NCBI RefSeq assembly: GCF_019703835.1
Contig: NZ_AP023055.1
Location: 62,001 to 126,000 of the forward strand
From: Thaumasiovibrio subtropicus
Lineage (GTDB): Bacteria > Pseudomonadota > Gammaproteobacteria > Enterobacterales > Vibrionaceae
Direction of reading: 5' to 3'
Length of the DNA stretch: 64,000 nucleotides
Shown: piece by piece, positions 15,848 through 24,485 of the stretch
Position numbering within the stretch: the stretch's first letter is position 1
Layout: each line of letters starts with the position of its first letter
The notes under the pieces: generated by a model
Databases searched by the model: none
The model's input: the letters and a program-made list of their open reading frames with translations, nothing else
What the model was told of the DNA's origin: nothing
Translations under genes and position numbers: made by a program

Positions 15848-16642
15848 ATGGACATTTTTTCTCTGCTTTTTTCTCTCGATACGCTATTGAAACTGGGTTT
15901 TGGCACTTTGATCGGTCTGTGTTTGGGGCTGACGGGTGTTGGCGGCGGAGTGCTGATAATACCAGTATTGACCGTCTTTTTTGGCATGCAAACCATTATG
16001 GCCGTCGGAACGGCAAGCTTGATCTCCTCTATTGTGAAAGTGAATGCTGGGTTTGCGCACATTAAAGCTGGGAATGTAGCTTGGCGGCCATTACGTTGGA
16101 TGTTATTGGGCGCGATTCCGATGACACTCGCGACTACTTCAGGGATTTTGTTGTTAAATCAGCACCAGGTCTGGGGGCCTCGTGTGGCGTTGGCTGTTGA
16201 GGCGACCATTGTGGGCGTGATGGTGTTTGCATTGATTTCGATTTTTAGAAAGTACCGAACCGCAACGAAGCCACAGACGGAAGTATCGCGCTCAACCTCG
16301 ACGGCGGTGATGTCAGGCATGGCATGCGGATCGATTTTGGGGTCGACTGGTGTGGGAGGCGGTGTGATGCTGTTACCCGCCTTTAATACCGTGATGGGCG
16401 TAGACATTAAAAAGTCGATCGGTTCTTCTGTAGTGATGGCATTAGTGCTTTCTGCGTTGACAGCCTTGAACTATGGCCGCGGCGGACAGAGTGACATGTT
16501 AGCGGCGATTGTGATGTCTCTGGGCGCATTTATTGGCGTGCCGATTGCCGTGCGATTATTGAAAAAGCTCTCTGATAGTCAGATTTATCTGTTTACATTA
16601 GTCATCATCAGTATCAGCTTAGCGCTGACGCTGCTGCATTAA
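15848..16642 (+). CDS. TauE/SafE family sulfite/anion exporter
   Basis: 264 residues with eight predicted membrane segments in two homologous halves. Each half carries the family glycine signature: LIGLCLGLTGVGGGVLIIP and GSILGSTGVGGGVMLLP. The family exports sulfite, sulfoacetate or related organosulfur anions. It is divergent from the Crp/Fnr regulator, with paired operators between them, so its expression is likely tied to that regulator's signal. No sulfur-metabolism gene is adjacent, so the substrate stays open. Confidence 0.92.
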   Translation: MDIFSLLFSLDTLLKLGFGTLIGLCLGLTGVGGGVLIIPVLTVFFGMQTIMAVGTASLISSIVKVNAGFAHIKAGNVAWRPLRWMLLGAIPMTLATTSGILLLNQHQVWGPRVALAVEATIVGVMVFALISIFRKYRTATKPQTEVSRSTSTAVMSGMACGSILGSTGVGGGVMLLPAFNTVMGVDIKKSIGSSVVMALVLSALTALNYGRGGQSDMLAAIVMSLGAFIGVPIAVRLLKKLSDSQIYLFTLVIISISLALTLLH

Positions 16643-16687
16643 TTCATCTCACGCCCGATGATAACTCGGGCGTGGCTTGTGCATCAT

Positions 16688-17773
16688 TCATAGCTCTGGT
16701 TTTATTCTGTAAATGGTCCCGCTGTCGGTTGAGAAGTAAATTAACCCATCTGGGCTGACTTCAATATCGCGAATCCGCTCACCTAAATCTTCAAAAAGTC
16801 GCGCTTCTTCTTTGAGTTCACCGTTGTGAATCCCAACCACATTGATATGGGTAAGCTTTAATGCACCCGCAAGGAGTTTGCCATCTAAGCTTGGGTACCG
16901 TTCACCGCGATACAGGACTAAGCCAGAGGGGGCGATGGAGGGAATATAAACCAGTTTAGGATCCTCCATGCCGGGCAAGCTTTTGGCTTCGCCCACTGAG
17001 ATAGGGCCCCAATACTCTTTACCGTGCGAAACGGTCGCCCAACCATAGTTCTGGCCTTGCTCAATTAAGTTGATTTCATCACCGCCACGAGGGCCATGCT
17101 CGATCGACCAGAGTGATTGGGTATGGTTATCGAAATAGAGGCCTTGTGGGTTACGGTGACCATAACTGAAGATTTCTGGTAGGGCATTTTCTTGCTTGTT
17201 AAAGGGGTTGGATTCAACGGCACTGCCATCTTTATTGAGGCGTAAAATGGCCCCGGCGTGTGTGCTAAGGTCCTGACCATTATCACGTTCGCCGCGATCA
17301 CCAATACTGAGGTAAACGCTACCTTCGCCATCAAAAGTGATGCGACTGCCATAGTGTCGACTCGTGCCCGTAGCGGAGACAGAAACGAGGATATCCTGCC
17401 AAGGGCTCAGCGAACCTTGCTGAAGTTGACTGGTTGCCAAAGCAGTGACCGCGCCTTTTGAGGTTTGCTTGCTGTAGGTTAAGTAGACGGTGTTGGTCGC
17501 ATTCGGGTCGATAGCAATATCGAGCAATCCCCCTTGGCCGGAAGCGGCGACATCATCGGGTTTAGTCAAGGATTGCTGTTGGTTGCGAGCAATGTTTAGC
17601 CATTTAACGGTGCCATTTCGTTCGGTGACGAGTAGTTGATGCGCATCGATGAAGGCCATACCCCATGGTACAACAAGCCCTGAGGCGACGGGTTCTACGT
17701 CGAGTGCGTGCGATGAATAGCTAGTAAGGGAAAGCGTCAACGTGATAGCAGCAGTAGAGAGTGTTCTCATCAC
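16688..17773 (-). CDS. PQQ-dependent soluble aldose sugar dehydrogenase (YliI-like)
   Basis: 361 residues with a signal peptide ending near SYSSHA, then a six-bladed GSDH beta-propeller. Typical blocks are VPWGMAFID, TERNGTVKWL, SYGHRNPQGLYFD with the catalytic histidine region, and SIEHGPRGGDEINLIEQGQNYGW. Related enzymes such as E. coli YliI/Asd oxidise aldoses in the periplasm using PQQ and calcium. No PQQ biosynthesis gene is in the window, so the cofactor may be made elsewhere or scavenged. It is single-gene and convergent with the TauE-family exporter. Confidence 0.93.
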   Translation of the reverse strand: MMRTLSTAAITLTLSLTSYSSHALDVEPVASGLVVPWGMAFIDAHQLLVTERNGTVKWLNIARNQQQSLTKPDDVAASGQGGLLDIAIDPNATNTVYLTYSKQTSKGAVTALATSQLQQGSLSPWQDILVSVSATGTSRHYGSRITFDGEGSVYLSIGDRGERDNGQDLSTHAGAILRLNKDGSAVESNPFNKQENALPEIFSYGHRNPQGLYFDNHTQSLWSIEHGPRGGDEINLIEQGQNYGWATVSHGKEYWGPISVGEAKSLPGMEDPKLVYIPSIAPSGLVLYRGERYPSLDGKLLAGALKLTHINVVGIHNGELKEEARLFEDLGERIRDIEVSPDGLIYFSTDSGTIYRIKPEL

Positions 17774-17971
17774 AAGCTCCTTGTGGGTGATTGTCTATCT
17801 TTTATACGTTAACCAAGGGAAGAGCGCTAGTCGCTTCTTTTCGGGAGAGTTTACAGGGTTAGCTGAATGAGCCATTGAGGTGGATTGAGTACATGCCCCC
17901 AACGTTTATCGTTAAATTCCTTTTTGTTGATAGTTATAATGCTCATCAATGGAACTCTTTAAACTATTGAT

Positions 17972-18430
17972 GTGAAAACGATTAAACTTTTAAAATTTGT
18001 TGGGATGTTAAGTCTGCTTTTGATTTTATTCTATGCAATGGTGACTGCATTGATATACAGAGAGACTCAAAAAAACATGTTCCTCAAGTCTTATTTTATA
18101 GAATATGCTGAAATGATCGGTACATGGCACCTTGATAGCTTTAGACATATTTTGACCGATGACCTCATCGCTAGCTTGGAGCATGAAGATAACAGCACCT
18201 TGCTAACAGCTCTTAGCGATCGGTTAGGTAAGCTCGAAGCATGTGAGGAGCCGAATTTTGTTAGGGCGGAGGTTCACTTCAGTACTGACGCCAGAAAAGT
18301 AGACACCGTTATCTTTTCAGCACAATGTCATTTTGAAAAAGGTCATGCTGGGCTTTCGATAGCCTTTGTCGAGCACGAGGGCGAACAGTATGTTCATCTA
18401 TTTCGGTTGAACAGCATTACAACGACATGA
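17972..18430 (+). CDS. Hypothetical single-pass membrane protein
   Basis: 152 residues. One N-terminal membrane helix (FVGMLSLLLILFYAMVTALIY) is followed by a soluble domain of about 120 residues with two cysteines (EACEEP, SAQCHF) that could form a disulfide outside the membrane. The frame begins with GTG and lacks a good Shine-Dalgarno, so the exact start is uncertain. I do not recognise the domain. A long hairpin follows the stop at 18456-18494. Confidence 0.6.
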   Translation: MKTIKLLKFVGMLSLLLILFYAMVTALIYRETQKNMFLKSYFIEYAEMIGTWHLDSFRHILTDDLIASLEHEDNSTLLTALSDRLGKLEACEEPNFVRAEVHFSTDARKVDTVIFSAQCHFEKGHAGLSIAFVEHEGEQYVHLFRLNSITTT

Positions 18431-18455
18431 TCGTTTCAGGGTTTTAGAAGCAGAT

Positions 18456-18494
18456 AAGCCAATCATGTCGTTAGAGTATCAGTATGATTGGCTT
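18456..18494 (+). terminator. Hairpin after the hypothetical membrane protein
   Basis: A perfect 11-bp inverted repeat AAGCCAATCAT / ATGATTGGCTT with a 17-base loop is followed by a pyrimidine-rich but T-poor tail. It may be a weak terminator. Confidence 0.5.
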
Positions 18495-18537
18495 CTTCAG
18501 CGTCCTTCTATGAGTTTACATATCTGTAGGTTAATGA

Positions 18538-18729
18538 TCATAGCGACGCTAGTTTATTGAGATGTATTGGAGCTTCCTTAGATTCACCACCTTCGTCGAA
18601 CCAAGCGCGTAGTTTCGGAGGCATTGGCTTATAATCTTGTTCCAGTTCATCAAACTAATCCTGAATTGAGCAGAGTTTATGCTGACCAGTATCTAAATCA
18701 CGGTCGCTGCTTGCTGTAATTGTTTTCAT
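18538..18729 (-). pseudogene. Small ORF interrupted by one in-frame TAG
   Basis: On the minus strand an ATG opens MKTITASSDRDLDTGQHKLCSIQD, hits a TAG at 18657-18655 (codon 25), and continues in the same frame with a protein-like sequence (LEQDYKPMPPKLRAWFDEG) to a TGA at 18540-18538. Removing the single stop gives a 63-residue acidic protein. The context is AT-rich and gene-poor, consistent with decay. I do not recognise the family. The remainder of 18730-18980 shows no coding evidence. Confidence 0.35.
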
Positions 18730-18982
18730 TTAAGCACTATCAAATAGTAAAAGTGAGATTTATCTATATATTTTAGAGGTTAAGCTAGTCTATATAAGAG
18801 GTTTAGCTGTTGGGAGTATTCATATTTTGTTACTTGCCGGTTGTTTTTATTAATGTATAGTGCTGATTGATTGATGCTATCTATTATATTAATTACTGGA
18901 AAGTATGAGAGCTGCTTTCAGTATTCGAATATGTAAGTGAAATTTTTTTTCTACTTAACTCAGGGTGGCTTAAATCGCAGAT

Positions 18983-19011
18983 AAAAAAACGCCATCCAAG
19001 AGGGATGGCGT
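18983..19011 (-). terminator. Strong intrinsic terminator, minus strand
   Basis: A 9-bp GC-rich stem ACGCCATCC / GGATGGCGT with a 5-base loop is followed, on the minus strand, by seven T residues. It must end a minus-strand transcript arising between about 19310 and 19010, where no convincing standard gene is visible. Confidence 0.85.
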
Positions 19012-19051
19012 GAACGATGAAAATCAAAACGGTTTAGTCAAAGAACGATCT

Positions 19052-19210
19052 TCATCGATTTCTCAGCGTGTCGCTGATCAATACGGGATAGAAAACGCGT
19101 TTGCGGTTTCTTTGAATGCGATTGTCATCCTTTTTGCCACAGGGCAAGCAAGACTGCTGCGTATTTTGGCAAGGACGAGAGGCAGTGGCAATCTTTTTCG
19201 TCGGTGTTAT
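19052..19210 (-). other. Possible short transcript or mini-gene ahead of a terminator
   Basis: A minus-strand frame of about 52 codons reads ...SRPCQNTQQSCLPCGKKDD... with a Cys-x6-Cys-x2-Cys pattern and a basic C-terminal half (RIQRNRKRVF). It has no ATG, GTG or TTG at its start; the nearest candidate is an ATA right after AGGTGA. A second, overlapping frame begins at that GTG. The strong terminator 41 bases downstream shows that something is transcribed here, but whether it is a small protein with an unusual start, a frameshifted remnant or a small RNA cannot be told. Confidence 0.3.
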
Positions 19211-19319
19211 TCACCTAACTGTTTGCCTCTATCTCTTTGATGTGCCTATGTTATCAATTAAAGCTTAATGATAGCTGAATGAATGATTGGTGGCTTATTA
19301 TGTGATTGGTGAATGTATA

Positions 19320-19339
19320 AAAGGCGCGAAAGCGCCTTT
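19320..19339 (-). terminator. Terminator after the three-repeat secreted protein
   Basis: An 8-bp stem AAAGGCGC / GCGCCTTT with a GAAA-type loop, flanked by A and T runs, lies 22 bases beyond the stop codon of the minus-strand gene. Confidence 0.75.
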
Positions 19340-19360
19340 GGGTTGTTTGATGTGCGCGGG

Positions 19361-19723
19361 TTAGCTGTGAATTTTCGCTACGCACTGATTAACATCGCTT
19401 GCGGTGGCGCATAAACGGGTCTCTTCGCTGGTAAATGCGCCTGCGTAAAGGGACTCACTCTCGTCTTCATCTGCGCGGTTTTCCGCAACCCGTTGGTGGA
19501 AATTACTAGCGGTGGCAAACTGCCGTACTTCTTCGGCACTAAATAGGCTGGTAGACGCGACACCCTGATTGTCATCACTCTGCAGTGCTTGGTGGTTTTC
19601 TACTTGCGCATGGAAATTATCTGAGCCTGCGAACATCTGTGTCTCTTCAAGTGTGTAGCTTGCGTGCGCGCCTGCTGCGAAGAGACCGAGTGTCATCAAT
19701 GTAGTAGCGATCACTTTTTTCAT
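19361..19723 (-). CDS. Secreted three-repeat protein of unknown function
   Basis: About 120 residues. A signal peptide (KKVIATTLMTLGLFAAGAHA) is followed by three imperfect copies of a unit of about 22 residues: YTLEETQMFAGSDNFHAQVE, FSAEEVRQFATASNFHQRVA and FTSEETRLCATASDVNQCVA. They are separated by acidic linkers. The third copy carries two cysteines in place of Phe and His-type positions, probably forming a disulfide. Start chosen at the third of three ATGs because GGAGA lies at proper distance. The layout suggests a small periplasmic or exported binding protein; I know no named family. Confidence 0.75.
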   Translation of the reverse strand: MKKVIATTLMTLGLFAAGAHASYTLEETQMFAGSDNFHAQVENHQALQSDDNQGVASTSLFSAEEVRQFATASNFHQRVAENRADEDESESLYAGAFTSEETRLCATASDVNQCVAKIHS

Positions 19724-20066
19724 CATCATTTCTCCGACTATACCGTTTTTTGAATTTGCGAGTTTTTCTCGCTGTAGGATGATTGGCGTCCAGCAGTTGC
19801 GTTGGCTTCATCTCTGTTTGATAGATGTAGCTTATCAAAGCGAGCTGAACATAAAATGAACAAATGTGATCTTGATCTGTATTGTGAGGGTGGGGCTTGC
19901 TGACTTACATCAACTATTGACTTTGGTTTAAAAGGATTCTTTTTTCACAAGTTAATAGATGTGTTTTGTGCGTTGCGTCAGGGTTTTTGGTTCAAAAATA
20001 CACTTATCATATAAAATGAAGTGCATATTGGTGTTTAGATATGCTGATCACTAAAAGGAGAAAAAT

Positions 20067-20336
20067 ATGTCTGATGTGACAATCGTGGGTGGATGGACGC
20101 AGTATCGTCCATTGACACCTGAAGATCATGCTGTGTTTGATACCGCCCTTAAGGGGTTTGTTGGTGTAAACTATCAACCTACTGAAGTCTCTAGCCAAGT
20201 CGTTGCGGGTATTAACTATCGCTACAAATGTAACGCCTCTCTGCCAGGTCCTGAGATCATGGAGTGGGAAGCGGTGGTAGAGATCTTTAAACCTTTAGAA
20301 GGCCAACCTCATATTACTAATATCCATAAGATTTAA
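20067..20336 (+). CDS. Bacterial cystatin (stefin-like cysteine protease inhibitor)
   Basis: 89 residues and no signal peptide, so presumably cytosolic like animal stefins. It has the elements of the cystatin wedge in the right order. An N-terminal Gly-Gly (residues 8-9) comes first. Then comes an amphipathic helix (PEDHAVFDTALKGF), the diagnostic first hairpin loop QVVAG at 44-48 followed by INYRYKC, and a C-terminal strand pair VVEIFKPLEGQPHI corresponding to the second loop. Stefins inhibit papain-type C1 proteases by inserting these loops into the active cleft. An excellent Shine-Dalgarno (AAAAGGAG) and a downstream terminator mark it as a single-gene unit. Confidence 0.85.
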   Translation: MSDVTIVGGWTQYRPLTPEDHAVFDTALKGFVGVNYQPTEVSSQVVAGINYRYKCNASLPGPEIMEWEAVVEIFKPLEGQPHITNIHKI

Positions 20337-20375
20337 AGGGTGGATGTCGTTAAATGGTAAGTATGATTTGCACTT

Positions 20376-20406
20376 AAGCCGCTCTGAGTATCGAGCGGCT
20401 TTTTTG
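20376..20406 (+). terminator. Terminator after the cystatin gene
   Basis: A 9-bp stem AAGCCGCTC / GAGCGGCTT with an 8-base loop is followed by a T run. Confidence 0.88.
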
Positions 20407-20519
20407 TCGTAAAAAAAGCACCACGCGTGTTGCTAGCAAATGATAGGGGAATAGGGTGTGCTGATGTAAGACTGTTGTGTATTATCAGCGTGGTTAGTCT
20501 ATGAGGAACCTACCCCTTG

Positions 20520-21458
20520 ATGAACCTTTCACAAATTGATCTAAATTTGCTGTTTGTATTGAAGCATTTGTTAGAAGAGAAACATGTCTCGAATACCGCG
20601 ATGGCCTTGAATATGAGTCAGTCAGCCGTCAGCAGAGCACTGCAAAAAATGCGGTTATTTTTTGATGATGAATTATTAGTGAGAAAGAAGTATGGCTATG
20701 AACTAACACCGAAAGCTGAATCAGTGAAACATGATATCAATACGGTTATTACCAGTTTAGAAGCATTGGCACATAAGCAATCTTTTGAGCCCGAAACCGT
20801 GAGTAGTACTGTCAAATTTTATGGTCTTGTCCCCCAAATAAATACGTTAATGCCAAAGGTGATTGCAGAGATTAGAAGACAAGCACCCAACCTGATCGTG
20901 AGTATTGATTCTACCCCGAAACGCCATTTTGATGCATTGGTTGATGGCGATGTGCACTTTGCTCTCTCTTCTCATCAGCCTCCAAGCTCAGAGCAAAGTA
21001 TCTATCGCATGGCTATCGCTAAGCGTAGTTTCCGCCTGTTAATGAGTCGCGAGCACCCGCTAGCAGATAAAGAACTTACCCCAGAAATATTGGTTGATTA
21101 TGATTTTGGGCAAGTGTCTTTGCAGGGTGAAAAACGCCTCTCCTTCGAGCATAAGTACCAAGAGCTTGGTTTAGCGACGAAAAAGCAATGCTTGTCGGCC
21201 CCGGTACAGCTAAACAATTTTAGTTCAGCTGCGAGTATCGCTGCGGAAACAGAAATTGTTTTTCATTTACCGACGCCATTTGCTGAATCTGCTTGCCAAG
21301 ATCCCCGCTTGATAACAAGAGAAGTGCCGCAAGCACTTCGTTTGGACTTTCAAGAAGTCTACCTGTACTGGCATAAACGCTTTCATGATGACCCCATGTG
21401 TGAGTGGGTTAGAGCTTTGTTTAAGCAGCTTTATGTCGGAGAAGACACATTAGCGTAA
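20520..21458 (+). CDS. LysR family transcriptional regulator
   Basis: 312 residues. The N-terminal winged helix-turn-helix (LSQIDLNLLFVLKHLLEEKHVSNTAMAL, then SQSAVSRALQKMR) is followed by a two-lobed effector-binding domain. It lies upstream of and in the same direction as an irgA-like receptor gene, 150 bases apart. In V. cholerae irgA is preceded by the divergent LysR gene irgB. This protein's N-terminus does not resemble IrgB as I remember it, and the orientation differs, so I do not call it irgB. Start at the ATG at 20520 rather than the TTG one codon before it. Confidence 0.92.
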   Translation: MNLSQIDLNLLFVLKHLLEEKHVSNTAMALNMSQSAVSRALQKMRLFFDDELLVRKKYGYELTPKAESVKHDINTVITSLEALAHKQSFEPETVSSTVKFYGLVPQINTLMPKVIAEIRRQAPNLIVSIDSTPKRHFDALVDGDVHFALSSHQPPSSEQSIYRMAIAKRSFRLLMSREHPLADKELTPEILVDYDFGQVSLQGEKRLSFEHKYQELGLATKKQCLSAPVQLNNFSSAASIAAETEIVFHLPTPFAESACQDPRLITREVPQALRLDFQEVYLYWHKRFHDDPMCEWVRALFKQLYVGEDTLA

Positions 21459-21565
21459 TTGCACGTTTTGGATAGTATCACTCTAACTATGCATTTATCG
21501 AATAGTCATTTTCTACAACAGCGATAGTGATTTTCTTGTCAACATCGGTGGAAACAGGTTTAATT

Positions 21566-21584
21566 GCGAATAATTATCATCTGC
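21566..21584 (+). promoter_or_regulatory. Fur box upstream of the catecholate receptor
   Basis: GCGAATAATTATCATCTGC, read in reverse complement, matches 13 of 19 positions of the classical Fur consensus by my count. It lies about 25 bases before the start of the TonB-dependent receptor gene, where Fur binding would block transcription under iron sufficiency. Confidence 0.72.
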
Positions 21585-21608
21585 AATTGAATGCTAAACT
21601 GAACCGTT

Positions 21609-23546
21609 ATGAACACCATTACACACTTAGTACGCTCTCCGCTCTCTTTGATTGTTTCCGCCGTTTTTGCCGCGATTCCAGGTTATGGATTCGCTAATGA
21701 AGGTACAGCGAACACAAATGATTCAGAAACCATTGTTGTGACTGCTTCAGGTTATGAACACATCGTGACAGAAGCGCCTGCGACGATCAGCGTGATCACA
21801 CGTGAAACCCTCGAGAATCGCTCTTACAAAGATCTGACCGATGCGTTAAGAGATATACCGGGTGTTACGGTAACGGGTGGCGGCGATAGTAGAGATATAT
21901 CAATTCGTGGCATGCCTGCAAAGTACACGGCAATACTTGTGGATGGTCGAAAGCAATCAGGAAGGGAGTTGCAGACAAATGGCAGCACCTTTACAGAGCA
22001 AGACTGGCTTCCACCACTTAAAAACATTGAACGCATCGAAATTGTAAGAGGGCCAATGTCGACATTGTACGGCTCTGATGCGTTGGGCGGTGTGATTAAC
22101 ATTATTACCCGTAAAGATTTTCAAGAGTGGCATAGTAGTGTCCGCGCTGAAACAATACTCCAAGAGAACTCAGACTCAGGGAATAGTCATCAGGGGCAAG
22201 TTATGCTGGCGGGGCCAATTGTTGATGGTCTATTGAGTGCTTCGTTATCGGGGTTATATCAGGAACGAAAAGAAGATGAGATAGATGGTGGTTACGCGGG
22301 TAAAACCTTAGAAAATTATCGCGCTGCTATCCATTTAACCCCAACAATTGATGATACGTTCTCCTTCGAATTTACCCAGCACGAGCAAGAACGTGAAACA
22401 ACAATGGGAAGTACTGTCTCTCGCGAGTCTCAGGCCGGGGAGCGCCGTTACGATCGCACATCAATGAGCCTTTCACATTCAGGGCATTACAATTGGGGGA
22501 CAGGAACCTCTTTCGTTTCAACTGAAACAGTGCAGAACCTTGGTGCGAAGAAAGAGGTTGAGAACTTATTGGTAAATACGCAATGGACTCTGCCAGTTGA
22601 GGGACACTTTGTGACTTTTGGAGCCTCGTTTGATAGCAAACAGCTTGATGATGATAAGTTGAACCTCACTTCGAAAAATGATCAATGGTCACTGTTTATT
22701 GAAGATGAGTGGTCCCTTTCAGATGCCTTTACACTAACAGCAGGCTTGCGATATGACCGAAATGACACCTTTAATGGCCACTTGAGTCCGCGTGTTTATG
22801 GTGTGTGGATGATAGACAATGACTGGACATTAAAGGGCGGCGTGTCAACAGGATACCGCGCGCCCAGTCTGACAGAGATGGATAAAGAGTGGGTGCAAGA
22901 GAGCTGCCGAGGACGCTGCGGTGTATACGGTAACCCCGACCTTAAACCAGAGTCTTCAGTTAACACTGAGATGGGACTTTATTATGCAGACGTTCATGAC
23001 TTATCTGCCAATGTGACCGTTTTTTATAGTGATTTTAAAGATAAGATAGAGAATGAGTTTGCCGATCCAGCGTGTACCGATAGACGAAAATGTGACCGTA
23101 CTTATGTCAACATCAGTGATGCAACGGTATACGGGGTTGAAAGTGCCGTCTCTAAGAGCCTGAGCGAAAACGTCACATTGAGTGCGACATATTCTTATAC
23201 GCGCAGCGAGAAAAACACCGATGATGATGATAACGGTTTGCCATTAGTACAGGCGCCGCAGTATGTTGCATCCTTGAATGGTAACTGGGCGATGACAGAA
23301 ACAGTGAACTCATGGGCCCGAGTGAACTATCAAGGTAAAGAGAAAGATAACATCACAAGCACTAGTTCCCGCACATTATCTCCAGCGGTCACATACGTTG
23401 ATTTAGGCGCGAACTGGCGTATTACCGACGATGTTAAAATTATGGGTGGTATATACAATCTATTTGATAAGCAAACGTCAGAAGAAGAGTTTGGTTATAT
23501 CGAAGATGGGCGACGCTATTGGCTCGCGATTGAGGCGGCATTCTAA
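21609..23546 (+). CDS. irgA: TonB-dependent catecholate siderophore receptor (IrgA/CirA-like)
   Basis: 645 residues: signal peptide, TonB box near ETIVVTAS (about 38-46), a plug domain (PATISVITRETLENRSYKDL, DISIRGMPAKYTAILVDGR, VRGPMSTLYGSDALGGVINI), and a 22-stranded barrel ending GYIEDGRRYWLAIEAAF. Many segments coincide with V. cholerae IrgA (for example GVTVTGGGD, LSPRVYGVW, KGGVSTGYRAP). That protein imports ferri-enterobactin-type catecholates across the outer membrane using TonB energy. A Fur box precedes it. The stop is one base before the start of a secreted esterase gene, so the two are translated together. Confidence 0.92.
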   Translation: MNTITHLVRSPLSLIVSAVFAAIPGYGFANEGTANTNDSETIVVTASGYEHIVTEAPATISVITRETLENRSYKDLTDALRDIPGVTVTGGGDSRDISIRGMPAKYTAILVDGRKQSGRELQTNGSTFTEQDWLPPLKNIERIEIVRGPMSTLYGSDALGGVINIITRKDFQEWHSSVRAETILQENSDSGNSHQGQVMLAGPIVDGLLSASLSGLYQERKEDEIDGGYAGKTLENYRAAIHLTPTIDDTFSFEFTQHEQERETTMGSTVSRESQAGERRYDRTSMSLSHSGHYNWGTGTSFVSTETVQNLGAKKEVENLLVNTQWTLPVEGHFVTFGASFDSKQLDDDKLNLTSKNDQWSLFIEDEWSLSDAFTLTAGLRYDRNDTFNGHLSPRVYGVWMIDNDWTLKGGVSTGYRAPSLTEMDKEWVQESCRGRCGVYGNPDLKPESSVNTEMGLYYADVHDLSANVTVFYSDFKDKIENEFADPACTDRRKCDRTYVNISDATVYGVESAVSKSLSENVTLSATYSYTRSEKNTDDDDNGLPLVQAPQYVASLNGNWAMTETVNSWARVNYQGKEKDNITSTSSRTLSPAVTYVDLGANWRITDDVKIMGGIYNLFDKQTSEEEFGYIEDGRRYWLAIEAAF

Positions 23547-23547
23547 G

Positions 23548-24441
23548 ATGAATCAGGTGATAAAAAAAGCGACTTTGGGTTTATGCGTAACACTACTTTC
23601 TTTGTCTTCGGCCAATGCGAATCAGCGCTATCACGTTGAGAAAGACATTGTTTTTAAAACGGTTGGAGAACGAGAAATTAAACTTGATCTATACACGCCA
23701 CTGGCAGTCAGTGACGCCCCCTATCCGTTGCTTGTCTGGGTACATGGCGGGGCATGGAAGCGGGGAAGTAAAGGGGCGATACCGGAGAAGAACCCACGAC
23801 TATTAGAGTCGGTCTTGAATGAAGGCTATGCACTGGCGTCAATTGATTATCGGTTAAGTGGTGAAGCGAATTTTCCTGCACCTGTACAAGATATTAATGA
23901 TGCGTTGAATTTCTTGAATGAGCATGCTGAGAGTTATCATCTTCAAGCCGAAACTTTAGTCATGATGGGACGCTCTGCGGGCGGTCACTTGGCAGGCTTA
24001 GTCGGCGCAACAAACTCAGCTTATACCGATGTTAACTTCTACGCGACACCACAATATAAAGTTGCGGCGGTAGTGAGTTTCTTTGGTCCGACCGATTTAC
24101 TGGCATTGGGTTTTAAAGGCAATCAAGTGGTGAGTGAACGGTCTTCGGTCGCAAGGTTTTTAGGTGGTATCCCTAGTGATATCCCGGAGGTTGCGAAACA
24201 GGCGTCAACGACTTCTTATATCAACGCAAATACACCGCCTTATATACAGTTTCACGGGACACTTGATAAACGCGTACCACTCTCTCAAAGTGAAGCGTTA
24301 AAGCAACAACTCGATCAGTATCAAGTAGAGAACTTGCTTTTCATTGAAGAAGGGGTAGGGCATAGCGCTCCGGTGTTTGATACTAACAAGTATGTATCAC
24401 ATGTCATACAGTTCCTATCTACACATTATCCGAGTAAATAG
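23548..24441 (+). CDS. Exported alpha/beta hydrolase (HSL-type esterase) coupled to the receptor
   Basis: 297 residues. The signal peptide ends at about SSANA. An alpha/beta-hydrolase domain follows with an oxyanion-hole motif HGGAW (His66 on), nucleophile elbow GRSAGG (Ser143), and C-terminal acid and base in GTLDKRVPL and GVGHSAP. The ATG is the first after the receptor stop; a longer overlapping frame exists but would lose the signal peptide. Sitting in one Fur-controlled operon with a catecholate receptor, it may hydrolyse the imported ferri-siderophore in the periplasm, as IroE does for salmochelins, although its sequence type is not IroE. That role is inferred from context only. Confidence 0.87.
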   Translation: MNQVIKKATLGLCVTLLSLSSANANQRYHVEKDIVFKTVGEREIKLDLYTPLAVSDAPYPLLVWVHGGAWKRGSKGAIPEKNPRLLESVLNEGYALASIDYRLSGEANFPAPVQDINDALNFLNEHAESYHLQAETLVMMGRSAGGHLAGLVGATNSAYTDVNFYATPQYKVAAVVSFFGPTDLLALGFKGNQVVSERSSVARFLGGIPSDIPEVAKQASTTSYINANTPPYIQFHGTLDKRVPLSQSEALKQQLDQYQVENLLFIEEGVGHSAPVFDTNKYVSHVIQFLSTHYPSK

Positions 24442-24457
24442 GGCGCTTGAAGGTGTC

Positions 24458-24485
24458 AAAAAAGGGCGTTATGCGCCTTTTTTTG
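24458..24485 (+). terminator. Terminator after the receptor/esterase operon
   Basis: A stem built from AAAAAAGGGCG and CGCC plus a T run, with a short TTATG loop; it starts 17 bases after the esterase stop. Confidence 0.85.

Noticed and set aside
19010..19240. Plus-strand frame of 76 codons
   Set aside because: It begins inside the stem of a minus-strand terminator and has no ribosome site.
20520..21458. Calling the LysR gene irgB
   Set aside because: Orientation relative to irgA differs from V. cholerae and the N-terminus is of a different LysR subgroup.
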